Shown here: piece by piece, positions 31,623-39,392 of the stretch
How the letters are laid out: every line of letters begins with the position of its first letter
Position numbering within the stretch: the first letter of the stretch is position 1
Source: Nocardioides sp. W7
GTDB taxonomy: Bacteria > Actinomycetota > Actinomycetes > Propionibacteriales > Nocardioidaceae
Reading direction: 5' to 3'
Length of the DNA: 64,000 nt
Assembly (NCBI RefSeq): GCF_022919075.1
Contig: NZ_CP095078.1
Location: 1,736,001-1,800,000, forward strand
Program-made: the position numbers and the translations under genes
Notes under the pieces: model-generated
The model's input: the letters and a program-made list of their open reading frames with translations, nothing else
What the model was told of the DNA's origin: nothing
Databases searched by the model: none

Positions 31623-33079
31623 CACTCGGCCGGCTGGTCGACGGGAGTGGCGTCGTCCGAGGACTCCTCGGACGAGGACTCCTCCTCCGGGACCACCAGC
31701 TCGGGGGCCTGCTCGCCCCGCACGACGGCCAGCTGTTGGGCCACGGTGGCATCGGGCAGGGGGACCAGCCGGGCGTCGTCGGCCGCCTCGACGGAGTGCT
31801 CGAGAGCGAACTCCAGCAGCTCGCGGAGGGTCTCGCGGTCCAACGAGCGGGTCGTCGTCGTGAGCAGCAGCCGCTGCGCGAGCGGGTACTCGCCCGAGAC
31901 GATCGTGCGCTGGCTGGGGAAGACGCAGTTGCGCTGGCCGTCGGGGAGCGTGATCTCGAAGGGGCGGAGCTGGTCCTCGAAGAGCTCGTAGTAGCTGAAC
32001 CGGAAGTACGCCACGTTGCCGCGGGTCTCCTCGTAGCGGCGCAGCGCGGCGGTCGTCGACACCGCGTTGCCCCGGACCCGCACCCAGCGGGCCCGGAGGT
32101 CGCGCATCACGGCCCGGGCGGACCGCCACGCGGCCCGCGCCTGGTCCAGACGCTGCTGGTCGCGCACCTGCTGGTCGGCGGGGCGCCGGTCGCGGACGCC
32201 CTTGGCCACCTCGGCCTCGGCCGCCTGGACCTCCTCGTAGGCGTCGGCGACGACCTGACGTTGGCCGGCGACCTGGCTGCGGAGCTCCTCGCGGACCCGC
32301 AGCCGGTCGGCGTTGCGGGCGGCGAGCCGCTTGTCGCGGGCGCTGCCGACGACGAAGGTCCGCGAGCCGCGGTCGTTGTCGAAGGACTCGTAGTCGGAGC
32401 GCAGGTTGACCAGGGACGGCTGCGGCGCGTCGAGCACCACGCGGCCGAAGAAGCTGAATGCCTGGTTGTCCTGGTCGGGACCCGCGACGCTCAGCGGTAC
32501 GCCGTCGAGGCCGACCTGCTCCCAGTTCGTGACGGGGGAGCCGGCCCGGTAGATGTCCTGGACCTGCTGGGTGTCCAGGCAGTCGCCGCCGACGTCGGAC
32601 TCGGACTTGATGGCCACGACGACGGCGTCCGCGCCGACCTGGAACTGGACCACGTCGAGCCCCACGGCACGGCAGGCGTCCCACTCGGCCCGGGTGATCT
32701 CACGGTCGGAGTCGACGACGTCGATCTCGCCGGCACACAGCCGCTGGAAGGCGGCGTCCTCGCCGTTCGCGTCCACGTCGACGGTCGTCGACGTGCCGTC
32801 GCGGAGGTAGGCGGCGGTGAGGTCGCGGGTCAGCGAGCTGTCGGTGTTGCCGTCGATGGACACCGTGCCGGCCTGCGGGGTCGGCAGCTCCGCCGCCCGG
32901 CGGGCGACCTCCTGCTGCTGTGCCAGCTCGCTGCGGTTCTGCACGTTCTGGGCCTCGGCGACCAGGTCGCCGCCGTCGGAGTCGTCGGAGCTGCACGAGG
33001 CGAGCAGACCGGCGGCGAGCAGCAGTCCGGTGCCGGTGGCGAGACGTCGTACGCCGGCGCTGCGCGTGGGGCGGCGCAT
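31622..33079 (-). CDS. PstS-like substrate-binding lipoprotein with a long helical insertion
   Basis: 485 residues. Lipobox LLAS-C at Cys29. Residues about 70-245 resemble a PstS-type periplasmic-binding fold (VSIDGNTDSSLTRDLTAAYL, GEIDVVDSDREITRAEWDAC, then TQQVQDIYRAG-SPVTNWEQVG). Residues about 247-350 are a highly charged, probably coiled-coil insertion (RLRVREELRSQVAGQRQVVA ...). The binding fold then resumes with GNVAYFRFSYYE and IVSGEYPLAQRLLLTT, where PstS would normally continue directly. The C-terminus is acidic and Ser-rich. No pst permease genes are nearby, so phosphate import is unlikely; it may bind a product or scaffold the complex. Coupled by TGATG on both sides. Confidence 0.75.
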   Translation of the reverse strand: MRRPTRSAGVRRLATGTGLLLAAGLLASCSSDDSDGGDLVAEAQNVQNRSELAQQQEVARRAAELPTPQAGTVSIDGNTDSSLTRDLTAAYLRDGTSTTVDVDANGEDAAFQRLCAGEIDVVDSDREITRAEWDACRAVGLDVVQFQVGADAVVVAIKSESDVGGDCLDTQQVQDIYRAGSPVTNWEQVGLDGVPLSVAGPDQDNQAFSFFGRVVLDAPQPSLVNLRSDYESFDNDRGSRTFVVGSARDKRLAARNADRLRVREELRSQVAGQRQVVADAYEEVQAAEAEVAKGVRDRRPADQQVRDQQRLDQARAAWRSARAVMRDLRARWVRVRGNAVSTTAALRRYEETRGNVAYFRFSYYELFEDQLRPFEITLPDGQRNCVFPSQRTIVSGEYPLAQRLLLTTTTRSLDRETLRELLEFALEHSVEAADDARLVPLPDATVAQQLAVVRGEQAPELVVPEEESSSEESSDDATPVDQPAE

Positions 33080-34224
33080 CAGGGTGCTCCCTCGGTGGTG
33101 GTCGGAGTGGCGCTGGGCGTGCCCGGGGTGGCGCGGGCGCCGTCGCCGGCGTCCGCCTCGTCGGGCGGGTACTGGTAGCGGGTGCCGAGCTGGACGACCT
33201 CGAAGTCGTCGAGGTGCAGGCCCTGCAGCTCGTTGCCGCGGAGCATGTCGCCGGTGACGTCGCGCTGGGCGTACAACGTCGGTACGGCGGCGCGGTCCAC
33301 GACGATCGCCCCGTAGGTGCGCAGGGCCAGGGCGATCGCGTCGGCGTACCGGCGCTGCTGGTCGGTCATCGGGATCGGCTCACCGGTCACCGGGTCGACC
33401 GGGTCCGCCATGGTCACGTCGGCCTTGAGACGGATCCGGGCGCCTTCGGGCAGCGACTGGGGCCGGCCGTTGCCGTCGGTCGACGACGCGGGCTGGACGA
33501 ACGAGCTCTGGGCCGGGCCCGGCACGCTGATCGCGAGCGCGTGCTCGATCCGGCCGGCGTTCAGCTCGCCTGGGCGGATCAGCCCGGCGAACAGCGGGAG
33601 GCCGGAGCCGCGGGCACCGACGACCTGAGGGTCGCTGAAGCCCTCGCCCTCGAGCTCCCAGATCCGCATGAAGTGGTAGGAGATGCTCCCGTCGTCCTCG
33701 CGGCGCGCGCGCCACAGGTCGTAGGCGATCGACTTGCTGGGGTCGAAGATGGTGTACCAGCCGTCGTAGCGCGGGTCGGGGTCGACGTCGGTCGGGACGT
33801 CGAGCACCATGCTGGCCTCGCCGTCGCCGCAGACGATCTGCCGGCACACGACGGGGGTCGGCTTGCCGCCGGCGACCACGGGCGTCGTCCAGGCCTCGGT
33901 GTTGATGTAGACCGGGTCGGTGATGCGGCGCGGCTCGGTGCGGATCCGGTCGCCGTTCTCGACGACGCCGATCCGCTCCTGGGCCAGGTCCATCATCGCG
34001 ACGGAGTCGGGATCGACCGTGAGGTCGTCGGCCCGGGTGTTCCACGGGGAGGAGTCGGAGAAGAAGCGGGTCTCGGCGGAGGTCAGGGTGTTGGCCGCAT
34101 CGGCGCCGTCCGCGGTGATCTGGAGGTCCGGCTCGGGCGCCGCGGGATCGTCGCCTCCGCAGCCGGCGAGCACGAGGGCGGCGACGGTGGCGAGCGCGAC
34201 GAGCCCGTGCCGGCGGGCGTTCAC
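33079..34224 (-). CDS. actinobacterial lipoprotein of unknown function (SPWNT-motif family)
   Basis: 381 residues. Lipobox VLAG-C (Cys22) after a short signal. The N-terminal motif SSPWNTRADDLTVDPDSVAM and the later GARGSGLPLFAGLIRPGEL-NAGRIEHALAISVPG resemble, from memory, a family of uncharacterised secreted actinobacterial proteins with an XWNTP motif. TYGAIVVDRAAV lies near the C-terminus, which ends in a Pro/Thr tail. GTG 34224 overlaps the upstream stop (GTGA). No enzymatic residues could be assigned. It is predicted to sit on the outer face of the membrane beside the polysaccharide machinery. Confidence 0.72.
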   Translation of the reverse strand: MNARRHGLVALATVAALVLAGCGGDDPAAPEPDLQITADGADAANTLTSAETRFFSDSSPWNTRADDLTVDPDSVAMMDLAQERIGVVENGDRIRTEPRRITDPVYINTEAWTTPVVAGGKPTPVVCRQIVCGDGEASMVLDVPTDVDPDPRYDGWYTIFDPSKSIAYDLWRARREDDGSISYHFMRIWELEGEGFSDPQVVGARGSGLPLFAGLIRPGELNAGRIEHALAISVPGPAQSSFVQPASSTDGNGRPQSLPEGARIRLKADVTMADPVDPVTGEPIPMTDQQRRYADAIALALRTYGAIVVDRAAVPTLYAQRDVTGDMLRGNELQGLHLDDFEVVQLGTRYQYPPDEADAGDGARATPGTPSATPTTTEGAP

Positions 34225-35105
34225 GACCAGCTCCGGTGATCGGCGACCGAGGTGGACTCGATGCTCGAGTCCAGGGTCTGGGCGAACCGCGAGAAGGTGC
34301 CGCCGACATCGGCGAGCCGCCGCTCGGTGGGCGTCGCCCCGCCGAGGGACCCGGTCCGGGTGCGCGCGGCGGTGACGATGGCGTGCGCCTCGCGGCGGGC
34401 GTGCAGGCGGATCAGCTCCGCGTCGAGCTCGGCCTGCGCCGTCAGCAGCTCCAGGCGCCGGGCCGCCTCGTTCTCGATGGCCTCCAGGTGGCGCAGGTGG
34501 GCGACCTCGGCCGCGCGCATCCGGACGCGTGCGGACTCCGCGACCTCCTCGACCGAGAGACCCAGGTAGGCGACGTCGTTCTCGGGCACGGTCGACGGGC
34601 TGGTCAGCGTCGGCGTCCGGCGACGCAGGCGCGCCCGGGCGTACGGGTCGGCGTAGGCGTCGGGGTACTCGTCGAGGTCGTCGTGCTCCTCGGGCCCGTC
34701 GTCGGCCGGCTCGGGCTCGGTGAAGGACTGGGGCTCGATCTCCGGCTCGGGCTCGACCGCCTCGACGTGCACCTCGGGCTCGTCCAGCTCGGCCTCGTCC
34801 GGCTCGGCCTCGGCCGGTTCGGCCTCGGCGGCGGGTGCGAGGACGGGCGCCTCGTCGACGGGCACGGACGTGGGCTCGGCCGCGGCCGGCTTCGGCGTGG
34901 GCAGGGTGGCCTTGGCGCTCGGGCGGGGTCGGGCCTTCGCCTTGCCGGACCGGGCCGAGGGTGCGGCCGGCTCCCCGGACGCTGTCTCGTCGCGCTGGTC
35001 GGGGACCAGGCGGGAGGCGAAGTCGACGCGCCCGATCAGGGTCTCGCCCCCCGAGAGGATGTCGGCGAGCGACGGGGGCGGAGCGATCTTGTCGTGGTCG
35101 ATCAT
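34221..35105 (-). CDS. acidic/helical cytoplasmic protein of unknown function
   Basis: 294 residues, no signal or membrane helix. Residues 1-60 are an ordinary segment (IAPPPSLADILSGGETLIGR). About 60-165 is Pro/Ala/Glu-rich and very acidic, likely disordered (EAEPAEAEPDEAELDEPEVH). A helical C-terminal half (about 185-265, VEEVAESARVRMRAAEVAHL ... LLTAQAELDAELIRLHARRE) is probably a coiled coil. The layout recalls adaptor or polar-organiser proteins rather than an enzyme, but this is inference. Start ATG 35105 overlaps the membrane-protein stop (ATGA), placing it between the glycosyltransferases and the lipoproteins. Confidence 0.7.
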   Translation of the reverse strand: MIDHDKIAPPPSLADILSGGETLIGRVDFASRLVPDQRDETASGEPAAPSARSGKAKARPRPSAKATLPTPKPAAAEPTSVPVDEAPVLAPAAEAEPAEAEPDEAELDEPEVHVEAVEPEPEIEPQSFTEPEPADDGPEEHDDLDEYPDAYADPYARARLRRRTPTLTSPSTVPENDVAYLGLSVEEVAESARVRMRAAEVAHLRHLEAIENEAARRLELLTAQAELDAELIRLHARREAHAIVTAARTRTGSLGGATPTERRLADVGGTFSRFAQTLDSSIESTSVADHRSWS

Positions 35106-36892
35106 CGGACCGAGCCTCCTTGGCTGTTGCCGGTCGACGGCGCCGGGACGTTGGTGCCGGTGCCGTCGGCGGCGGGGTCGGCGGCGTCGCCGCGCTGGTA
35201 GCCGGCGGGGACGCCGACGAGGCGGTAGCGGGGCGTGGAGAAGAGCTCGGGCAGCATCGCGTCGTTGCCGTCGACGGCGTCGGTGTAGAGCTGGCTGAGC
35301 AGGTCCTCGCTGGTGTCGGTGGACAGCAGCAGGTAGCGAACGCCGGCTCGGGCCGGGTTCTTCGCGGCGGTCTGCCACGGGCCGTCGGAGTGGTCGACCC
35401 GGTCGAAGAAGAGGGCCGGGTCGCCGGTCAGCAGCATCACGCCGTACGTCTGGGCGTTGTCGGTGAGGATCGAGTCCTGGCCGGTGATGTTGGCGCGGAT
35501 GTAGTCGGCCATCGCCTGCTCGGAGACCACGCCGATGGTGCCGCCCCCGATGGTCCGCGCGCCCTCCTGGCTCTCGCCGGTGCTGATCGCGGCGGCGAAG
35601 GCGGACTCGAGGTTCTGGTAGCGGTAGGTCTTCATGGCGTGGAAGGTCCACGGGATGCTGGCGACGAGGACCGCGACCAGCACCGCGCTGACCGCGGCGT
35701 TCTGGGTGCCGGAGGAGCGGGCCACCCAGATCGCACCGACGACCGCGAACAGCAGGATCGGCAGGGCGTTGCGCATCAGCATCGGCGCGTCGGCGAGACC
35801 GAGCGCCACCGACGCGGCGGGGGCGAGGATCGCGGCCCCGAGCATCACCGCGAGCCACAGCGCGAAGCCGTTGTTGCGGAAGCCGCTGAAGATCAGCGCG
35901 GGCAGTACGACGATCGCCAGCGGCGCGCCGTACAGGACCAGCTCGCCGGTGTACTGGGCGAGCTCGAGGAAGCTGAAGTGCTCCGTGGCGCCCGACGCGG
36001 CCGCGTCGTTGCTGTTGGTGATCCAGGCGATCGGGTTCGACAGCAGGATCAGGTTGAAGGCCGTCCAGAGGGCGATGACGTACGCCGTCGGCGCGGCGAA
36101 GCCGACCGTGGTGCCCTCGATCTCCTCGCCCCGTGCGCCGAGCCGGCTCAGCACCGAGCCGATCATCAGCGCGCCGATGGCGAACCAGATCAGGCTGGAG
36201 TAGCCGGCGAGCATCGCGACCGAGAAGGCGAGGCCCGAGATCATCACGAAGCGGATGTCGGCGGTGACGTACCAGGCGAACAGGGCGCCGACCGCGGCCA
36301 TCACCAGCGAGATCCAGATGAAGTGCCGCGACCCGCCCGCGCCGTACAGCAGCACCAGCGGGTTGGCGCCGACCGCGAGCAGCACGGCGTACCGCAGCGC
36401 GATGAGCACCTGGGCGCGGCGCAGCATGCTGTTGAGCAGCACCATGGTCGCGGCGGCGAACAGCGCCGACGCCACGGGGACGATCACCAGCGAGCGGGCC
36501 AGTGCGGGGATCAGGGTCAGCGGCGAGATCAGCAGGGTGGCCAGCGGCGGGTAGTCGAAGCCGATGGCGGAGAGCTTGGCGGGGTCGTTGTGCCAGACCA
36601 TCAGCGAGCGGTTGAGCCGGTCCAGGGTCTCGAAGCTCACCACGTGCATCTCGGCGACCAGCCAGTAGCCGAACCAGATGTAGGCGACGGCGAAGAACGC
36701 GAAGATCGCGAGGCTCTCCCACCGGCGGCGCTCGATGTCGTGCGGGCGGTGGCCGACGGCCTGGACGGTGCCGGCCAGTCGCTCCTTGGTACGACGGACG
36801 ACCTGGTCCTTCTCGGCCTGGGCGCCGTCGAGCTGGCCGGTCCCGGACGGGGTGGGCTCGGTCGGGGTGGGCTCGGTGACGGACGTGTTCAT
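35102..36892 (-). CDS. multi-spanning membrane protein, GT-C-type glycosyltransferase-like
   Basis: 596 residues. After an N-terminal cytoplasmic tail of about 60 residues come about eleven hydrophobic helices (from WESLAIFAFFAVAYIWFGYW onwards) and a C-terminal extracytoplasmic domain of about 160 residues. The motif FDYPPLATLLISPLTLIP resembles the YPP loop seen in polyprenyl-phosphate-sugar-dependent GT-C enzymes (GT39/GT87-like). A lipid-linked sugar donor and transfer on the outer face would follow from that family. Coupled to the upstream GT2 by TGATG. It could instead be a non-catalytic channel partner of the GT2. Confidence 0.7.
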   Translation of the reverse strand: MNTSVTEPTPTEPTPSGTGQLDGAQAEKDQVVRRTKERLAGTVQAVGHRPHDIERRRWESLAIFAFFAVAYIWFGYWLVAEMHVVSFETLDRLNRSLMVWHNDPAKLSAIGFDYPPLATLLISPLTLIPALARSLVIVPVASALFAAATMVLLNSMLRRAQVLIALRYAVLLAVGANPLVLLYGAGGSRHFIWISLVMAAVGALFAWYVTADIRFVMISGLAFSVAMLAGYSSLIWFAIGALMIGSVLSRLGARGEEIEGTTVGFAAPTAYVIALWTAFNLILLSNPIAWITNSNDAAASGATEHFSFLELAQYTGELVLYGAPLAIVVLPALIFSGFRNNGFALWLAVMLGAAILAPAASVALGLADAPMLMRNALPILLFAVVGAIWVARSSGTQNAAVSAVLVAVLVASIPWTFHAMKTYRYQNLESAFAAAISTGESQEGARTIGGGTIGVVSEQAMADYIRANITGQDSILTDNAQTYGVMLLTGDPALFFDRVDHSDGPWQTAAKNPARAGVRYLLLSTDTSEDLLSQLYTDAVDGNDAMLPELFSTPRYRLVGVPAGYQRGDAADPAADGTGTNVPAPSTGNSQGGSVR

Positions 36893-39015
36893 CAGTGCCC
36901 CTCGTCCAGACCGTGCTCGGTCTTCTCCCAGTAGAACGGGTTCGTGAAGAGCTGGATGAAGCCCTTCCACGCCGCCAGGCTCATCAGGCCCCAGTACAGC
37001 GGCGAGAGCAGGGCGGTGCTGGTGATCCCGAACTCGCCGCGTTGCAGGCTGCCCGCCACGTTGAGGTAGATGAAGACGAAGTTGCCGACGAACAGCATCG
37101 CGCTGGCGACGTAGAAGACGATGCCCGGGAAGAGCTGCTCGATGAAGCCGGCCTGGGTGAAGAAGTACAGCGTGGTCAGGCCCCAGAAGATCGGGTTGAG
37201 CAGCAGCACGAACGCGCTGCCCATGGTCAGGTTGAAGCTCATGAAGCCGCGCAGACCGGTCTGCGCGAGCAGCTGGAGCGGGTTGCGCATGTGGACCAGC
37301 CAGGTCTGGAAGTAGCCCTTGTTCCAGCGGCTGCGCTGCCGGATCCAGTTCGGGACGACCGAGTTGGCCTCCTCCAGCGTCGTGGAGTCGATCATCGCCG
37401 TGCGGTAGCCCTTGCGGTGCAGGCGGATGCCGAGGTCGGCGTCCTCGGTCACGTTGAACGGGTCCCAGGCGCCCAGCTCGCGCAGCGTCGAGGTCACGAA
37501 GTGGTTGGAGGTGCCGCCGAGCGGGATCGGGGAGCCCGCGGCGCCCATGGCGGGCAGGATCAGCTCGAAGTGCATGGAGTACTCGTTGGCGAACCAGGCC
37601 GTCAGCATGTTCTGGTCCTGGTTGAAGTGGTTCAGCTTGGCCTGGACACAGGCGACGTTGCGGTCGACGCGGGTGAAGGTGACGAACGCCTTCTTCAGCT
37701 GGTCGGGGTCTGGGCGGTCCTCGGCGTCGAAGATCACGCAGTACTTGCCCTTGGACAGCTGCAGGCCGTAGTTGCAGGCCTTCGGCTTGGTCTTCGGCAG
37801 GCTGTCGGGGACGACCACCAGGTGGAAGTGCGGCGGCAGGTTCATCGAGCGGATCTTCTCGATCGTCTCGACGTCGTCCTCCTCGCAGAGGAGCTTCACG
37901 TCCAGGCGGGTCTTCGGGTAGTCCAGCGCGTTCATGTCGCGGACCAGGCGCGGCACGATCCCAGCCTCCTTGTAGAGCGGGACCAGGATCGTGTAGATCG
38001 GCAGGATCCGCTCGTCGAGGTCGGCGAGCTCCTCGTCGGTGACGTCGTACTCGAGGTGCGTGCCGAGCGCTCGCAGGGTGAGCCGGAACTTGTAGACCGA
38101 CACCGCGAGGTAGGCGACGCTGCACAGCGCCACCAGCCCGATCAGGGTCTCCATCGGCCAGACGACCCCCACCAGCACGGCGAGGATGATGAGGCAGACG
38201 AAGAACGCCTTCTGGGTCGGCGAGACGACCACGTGGGCCGACTCCTCGGGCCGGGTCTCCATCATCAGCCGGGTCGCGACCTCGGCGTAGTGGTGCGAGT
38301 GCACCCGCTGGATGAGCTGGTCGAGGTCGATGCGGTTGGCCAGCAGCTGGCGGACCGGACGGCCCAGGGCCGCCTCGACCCGGGCCAGGTCCTCGTGGCC
38401 GAGCGGCCGGGCGACCGCCACCAGGAACTCGTTGCCCGAGCGGGCGACCGGGAGGGCCTGCAGCTCCTGCGCGAGCACCTCGGGCAGCGCCCGGGACACC
38501 TCGTCCTCGGGCTCGAAGTCGGTGAGGCCGACCCGTTGGAGCTGGTGCAGCTCGGAGAGGGCGGCGACCAGCACGTCCTCGGAGATCGCCCCGTGGGAGA
38601 CCAGGATGTCGCCGAGCGGGTCGCCGGTGCGGGAGTACTCCAGGGTGGCTGCCTGCAGCTGGTCCTCGGTCACCAGACCGCTGCGGGTCAGCATCTGGGC
38701 GATCTGGACCCGCGCCCGACGGTCCTCGGGGGACTCGAGGTTCTCCTCCAGTGCCGGGTAGACGGCGTCGATGGCGCCGTTGATCTCGTTGACGGTGTGT
38801 CGCACGAGGACGAACGGACGGGTGAACCGCTCCGCGACGACGCGCTCGACGATCGGGTCGGAGACGTCGGCCGTCGCGATCAGCAGCTGGCCCTCGACCT
38901 CGGCGTACGGCAGCACCCGGAAGGTGCGGCAGAAGCCCTCGGGAAGCAGCAGGCCGAGCTCGGGGTCGATGCCGTCGGTGAGGCGGGACGCGGCGGCGAC
39001 AGCAGTGGTGGTCAC
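36892..39015 (-). CDS. processive-type GT2 (cellulose-synthase-like) with N-terminal MshEN-type domains
   Basis: 707 residues. Residues 16-90 and 100-250 resemble the MshEN/T2SSE_N fold: LLPEGFCRTFRVLPYAEVEG, then IAQMLTRSGLVTEDQLQAAT and PLGDILVSHGAISEDVLVAA (the LGxxLxxxGxIxxxxLxxAL pattern). MshEN domains bind cyclic di-GMP in several proteins, including the glycosyltransferase NfrB. Two helices (270-310) precede a GT2 domain with the processive synthase motifs EEDD (378-381), DAED (430-433), TED (523-525) and QRSRW (560-564). Four C-terminal helices would form the translocation channel. The product should be a beta-linked polysaccharide; the sugar is unknown. GTG 39015 overlaps the small upstream gene. 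Confidence 0.82.
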   Translation of the reverse strand: MTTTAVAAASRLTDGIDPELGLLLPEGFCRTFRVLPYAEVEGQLLIATADVSDPIVERVVAERFTRPFVLVRHTVNEINGAIDAVYPALEENLESPEDRRARVQIAQMLTRSGLVTEDQLQAATLEYSRTGDPLGDILVSHGAISEDVLVAALSELHQLQRVGLTDFEPEDEVSRALPEVLAQELQALPVARSGNEFLVAVARPLGHEDLARVEAALGRPVRQLLANRIDLDQLIQRVHSHHYAEVATRLMMETRPEESAHVVVSPTQKAFFVCLIILAVLVGVVWPMETLIGLVALCSVAYLAVSVYKFRLTLRALGTHLEYDVTDEELADLDERILPIYTILVPLYKEAGIVPRLVRDMNALDYPKTRLDVKLLCEEDDVETIEKIRSMNLPPHFHLVVVPDSLPKTKPKACNYGLQLSKGKYCVIFDAEDRPDPDQLKKAFVTFTRVDRNVACVQAKLNHFNQDQNMLTAWFANEYSMHFELILPAMGAAGSPIPLGGTSNHFVTSTLRELGAWDPFNVTEDADLGIRLHRKGYRTAMIDSTTLEEANSVVPNWIRQRSRWNKGYFQTWLVHMRNPLQLLAQTGLRGFMSFNLTMGSAFVLLLNPIFWGLTTLYFFTQAGFIEQLFPGIVFYVASAMLFVGNFVFIYLNVAGSLQRGEFGITSTALLSPLYWGLMSLAAWKGFIQLFTNPFYWEKTEHGLDEGH

Positions 39016-39254
39016 TGGGCACCCGATCCGAAGCCGGTGGTCGGGGTCTCGGGCGAGGCACCGGCCCGGCGCTTGGCCTCATTGCGACCGCGCATGACGG
39101 TGTAGACGAGGAAGGCGATCGCGAGGGCGAGCAGCGGCGCGACCAGGAAGGTGACGACCACGACGAGGAACCCGCCGAGCTGCAGCAGGGCGCCGAGGCC
39201 CGCGGCGCCCGCGCTCTTGCCCTCCGGGCGCGACGATGTTGCTTGGACCGTCAT
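39012..39254 (-). CDS. small membrane protein, first gene of the exopolysaccharide-like operon
   Basis: 80 residues with one or two hydrophobic helices (LGALLQLGGFLVVVVTFLVA and PLLALAIAFLVYTVM) and a basic cytoplasmic end (RGRNEAKRRAG). No family recognised. It is accepted because its stop overlaps the GT2 start (GTGA), it heads the gene set, and codon bias matches its neighbours. Small membrane partners accompany many polysaccharide synthases; a partner role here is inference. Confidence 0.65.
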   Translation of the reverse strand: MTVQATSSRPEGKSAGAAGLGALLQLGGFLVVVVTFLVAPLLALAIAFLVYTVMRGRNEAKRRAGASPETPTTGFGSGAQ

Positions 39255-39392
39255 GACTTATCCCCCCACCGGTGCCCCACGGCCCTCACAGGTCCGTGGC
39301 TTGCGGCTCTCATCCTTCCGGGCGGGATCCCACTGGACCTCCTCAGTGCAGTAACAGCACGTCAAAAACCCATCTTTATCTTGTGAGTGAGG
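39255..39392 (-). promoter_or_regulatory. structured leader before the exopolysaccharide-like operon
   Basis: Read on the minus strand, the 138-bp gap holds a stem CCACGGACC-TGTGA-GGGCCGTGG (one internal mismatch) and an upstream AGGTCC that could pair with GGACCT instead, so two structures compete. The segment GAGCCGCAAGCCACGG is reminiscent of the GCAAAGCCACGG core of class I c-di-GMP riboswitches, but the GGGCAAACC half is not visible, so I do not call a riboswitch. No convincing -35/-10 pair was found. Confidence 0.35.

Noticed and set aside
34221-36722. 833-codon minus-strand frame
   Set aside because: The first 539 codons are a shadow of the membrane protein gene; the real gene begins at ATG 35105.
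35102-39082. 1326-codon minus-strand frame spanning the GT2 gene
   Set aside because: Only its C-terminal 596 codons (from ATG 36892) are a real gene; the rest is an out-of-frame shadow of the GT2.
39255-39392. Definite class I c-di-GMP riboswitch
   Set aside because: Only the AAGCCACGG-like half resembles the consensus; the GGGCAAACC half and the closing helix are not seen, so it is reported only as a possible structured leader.
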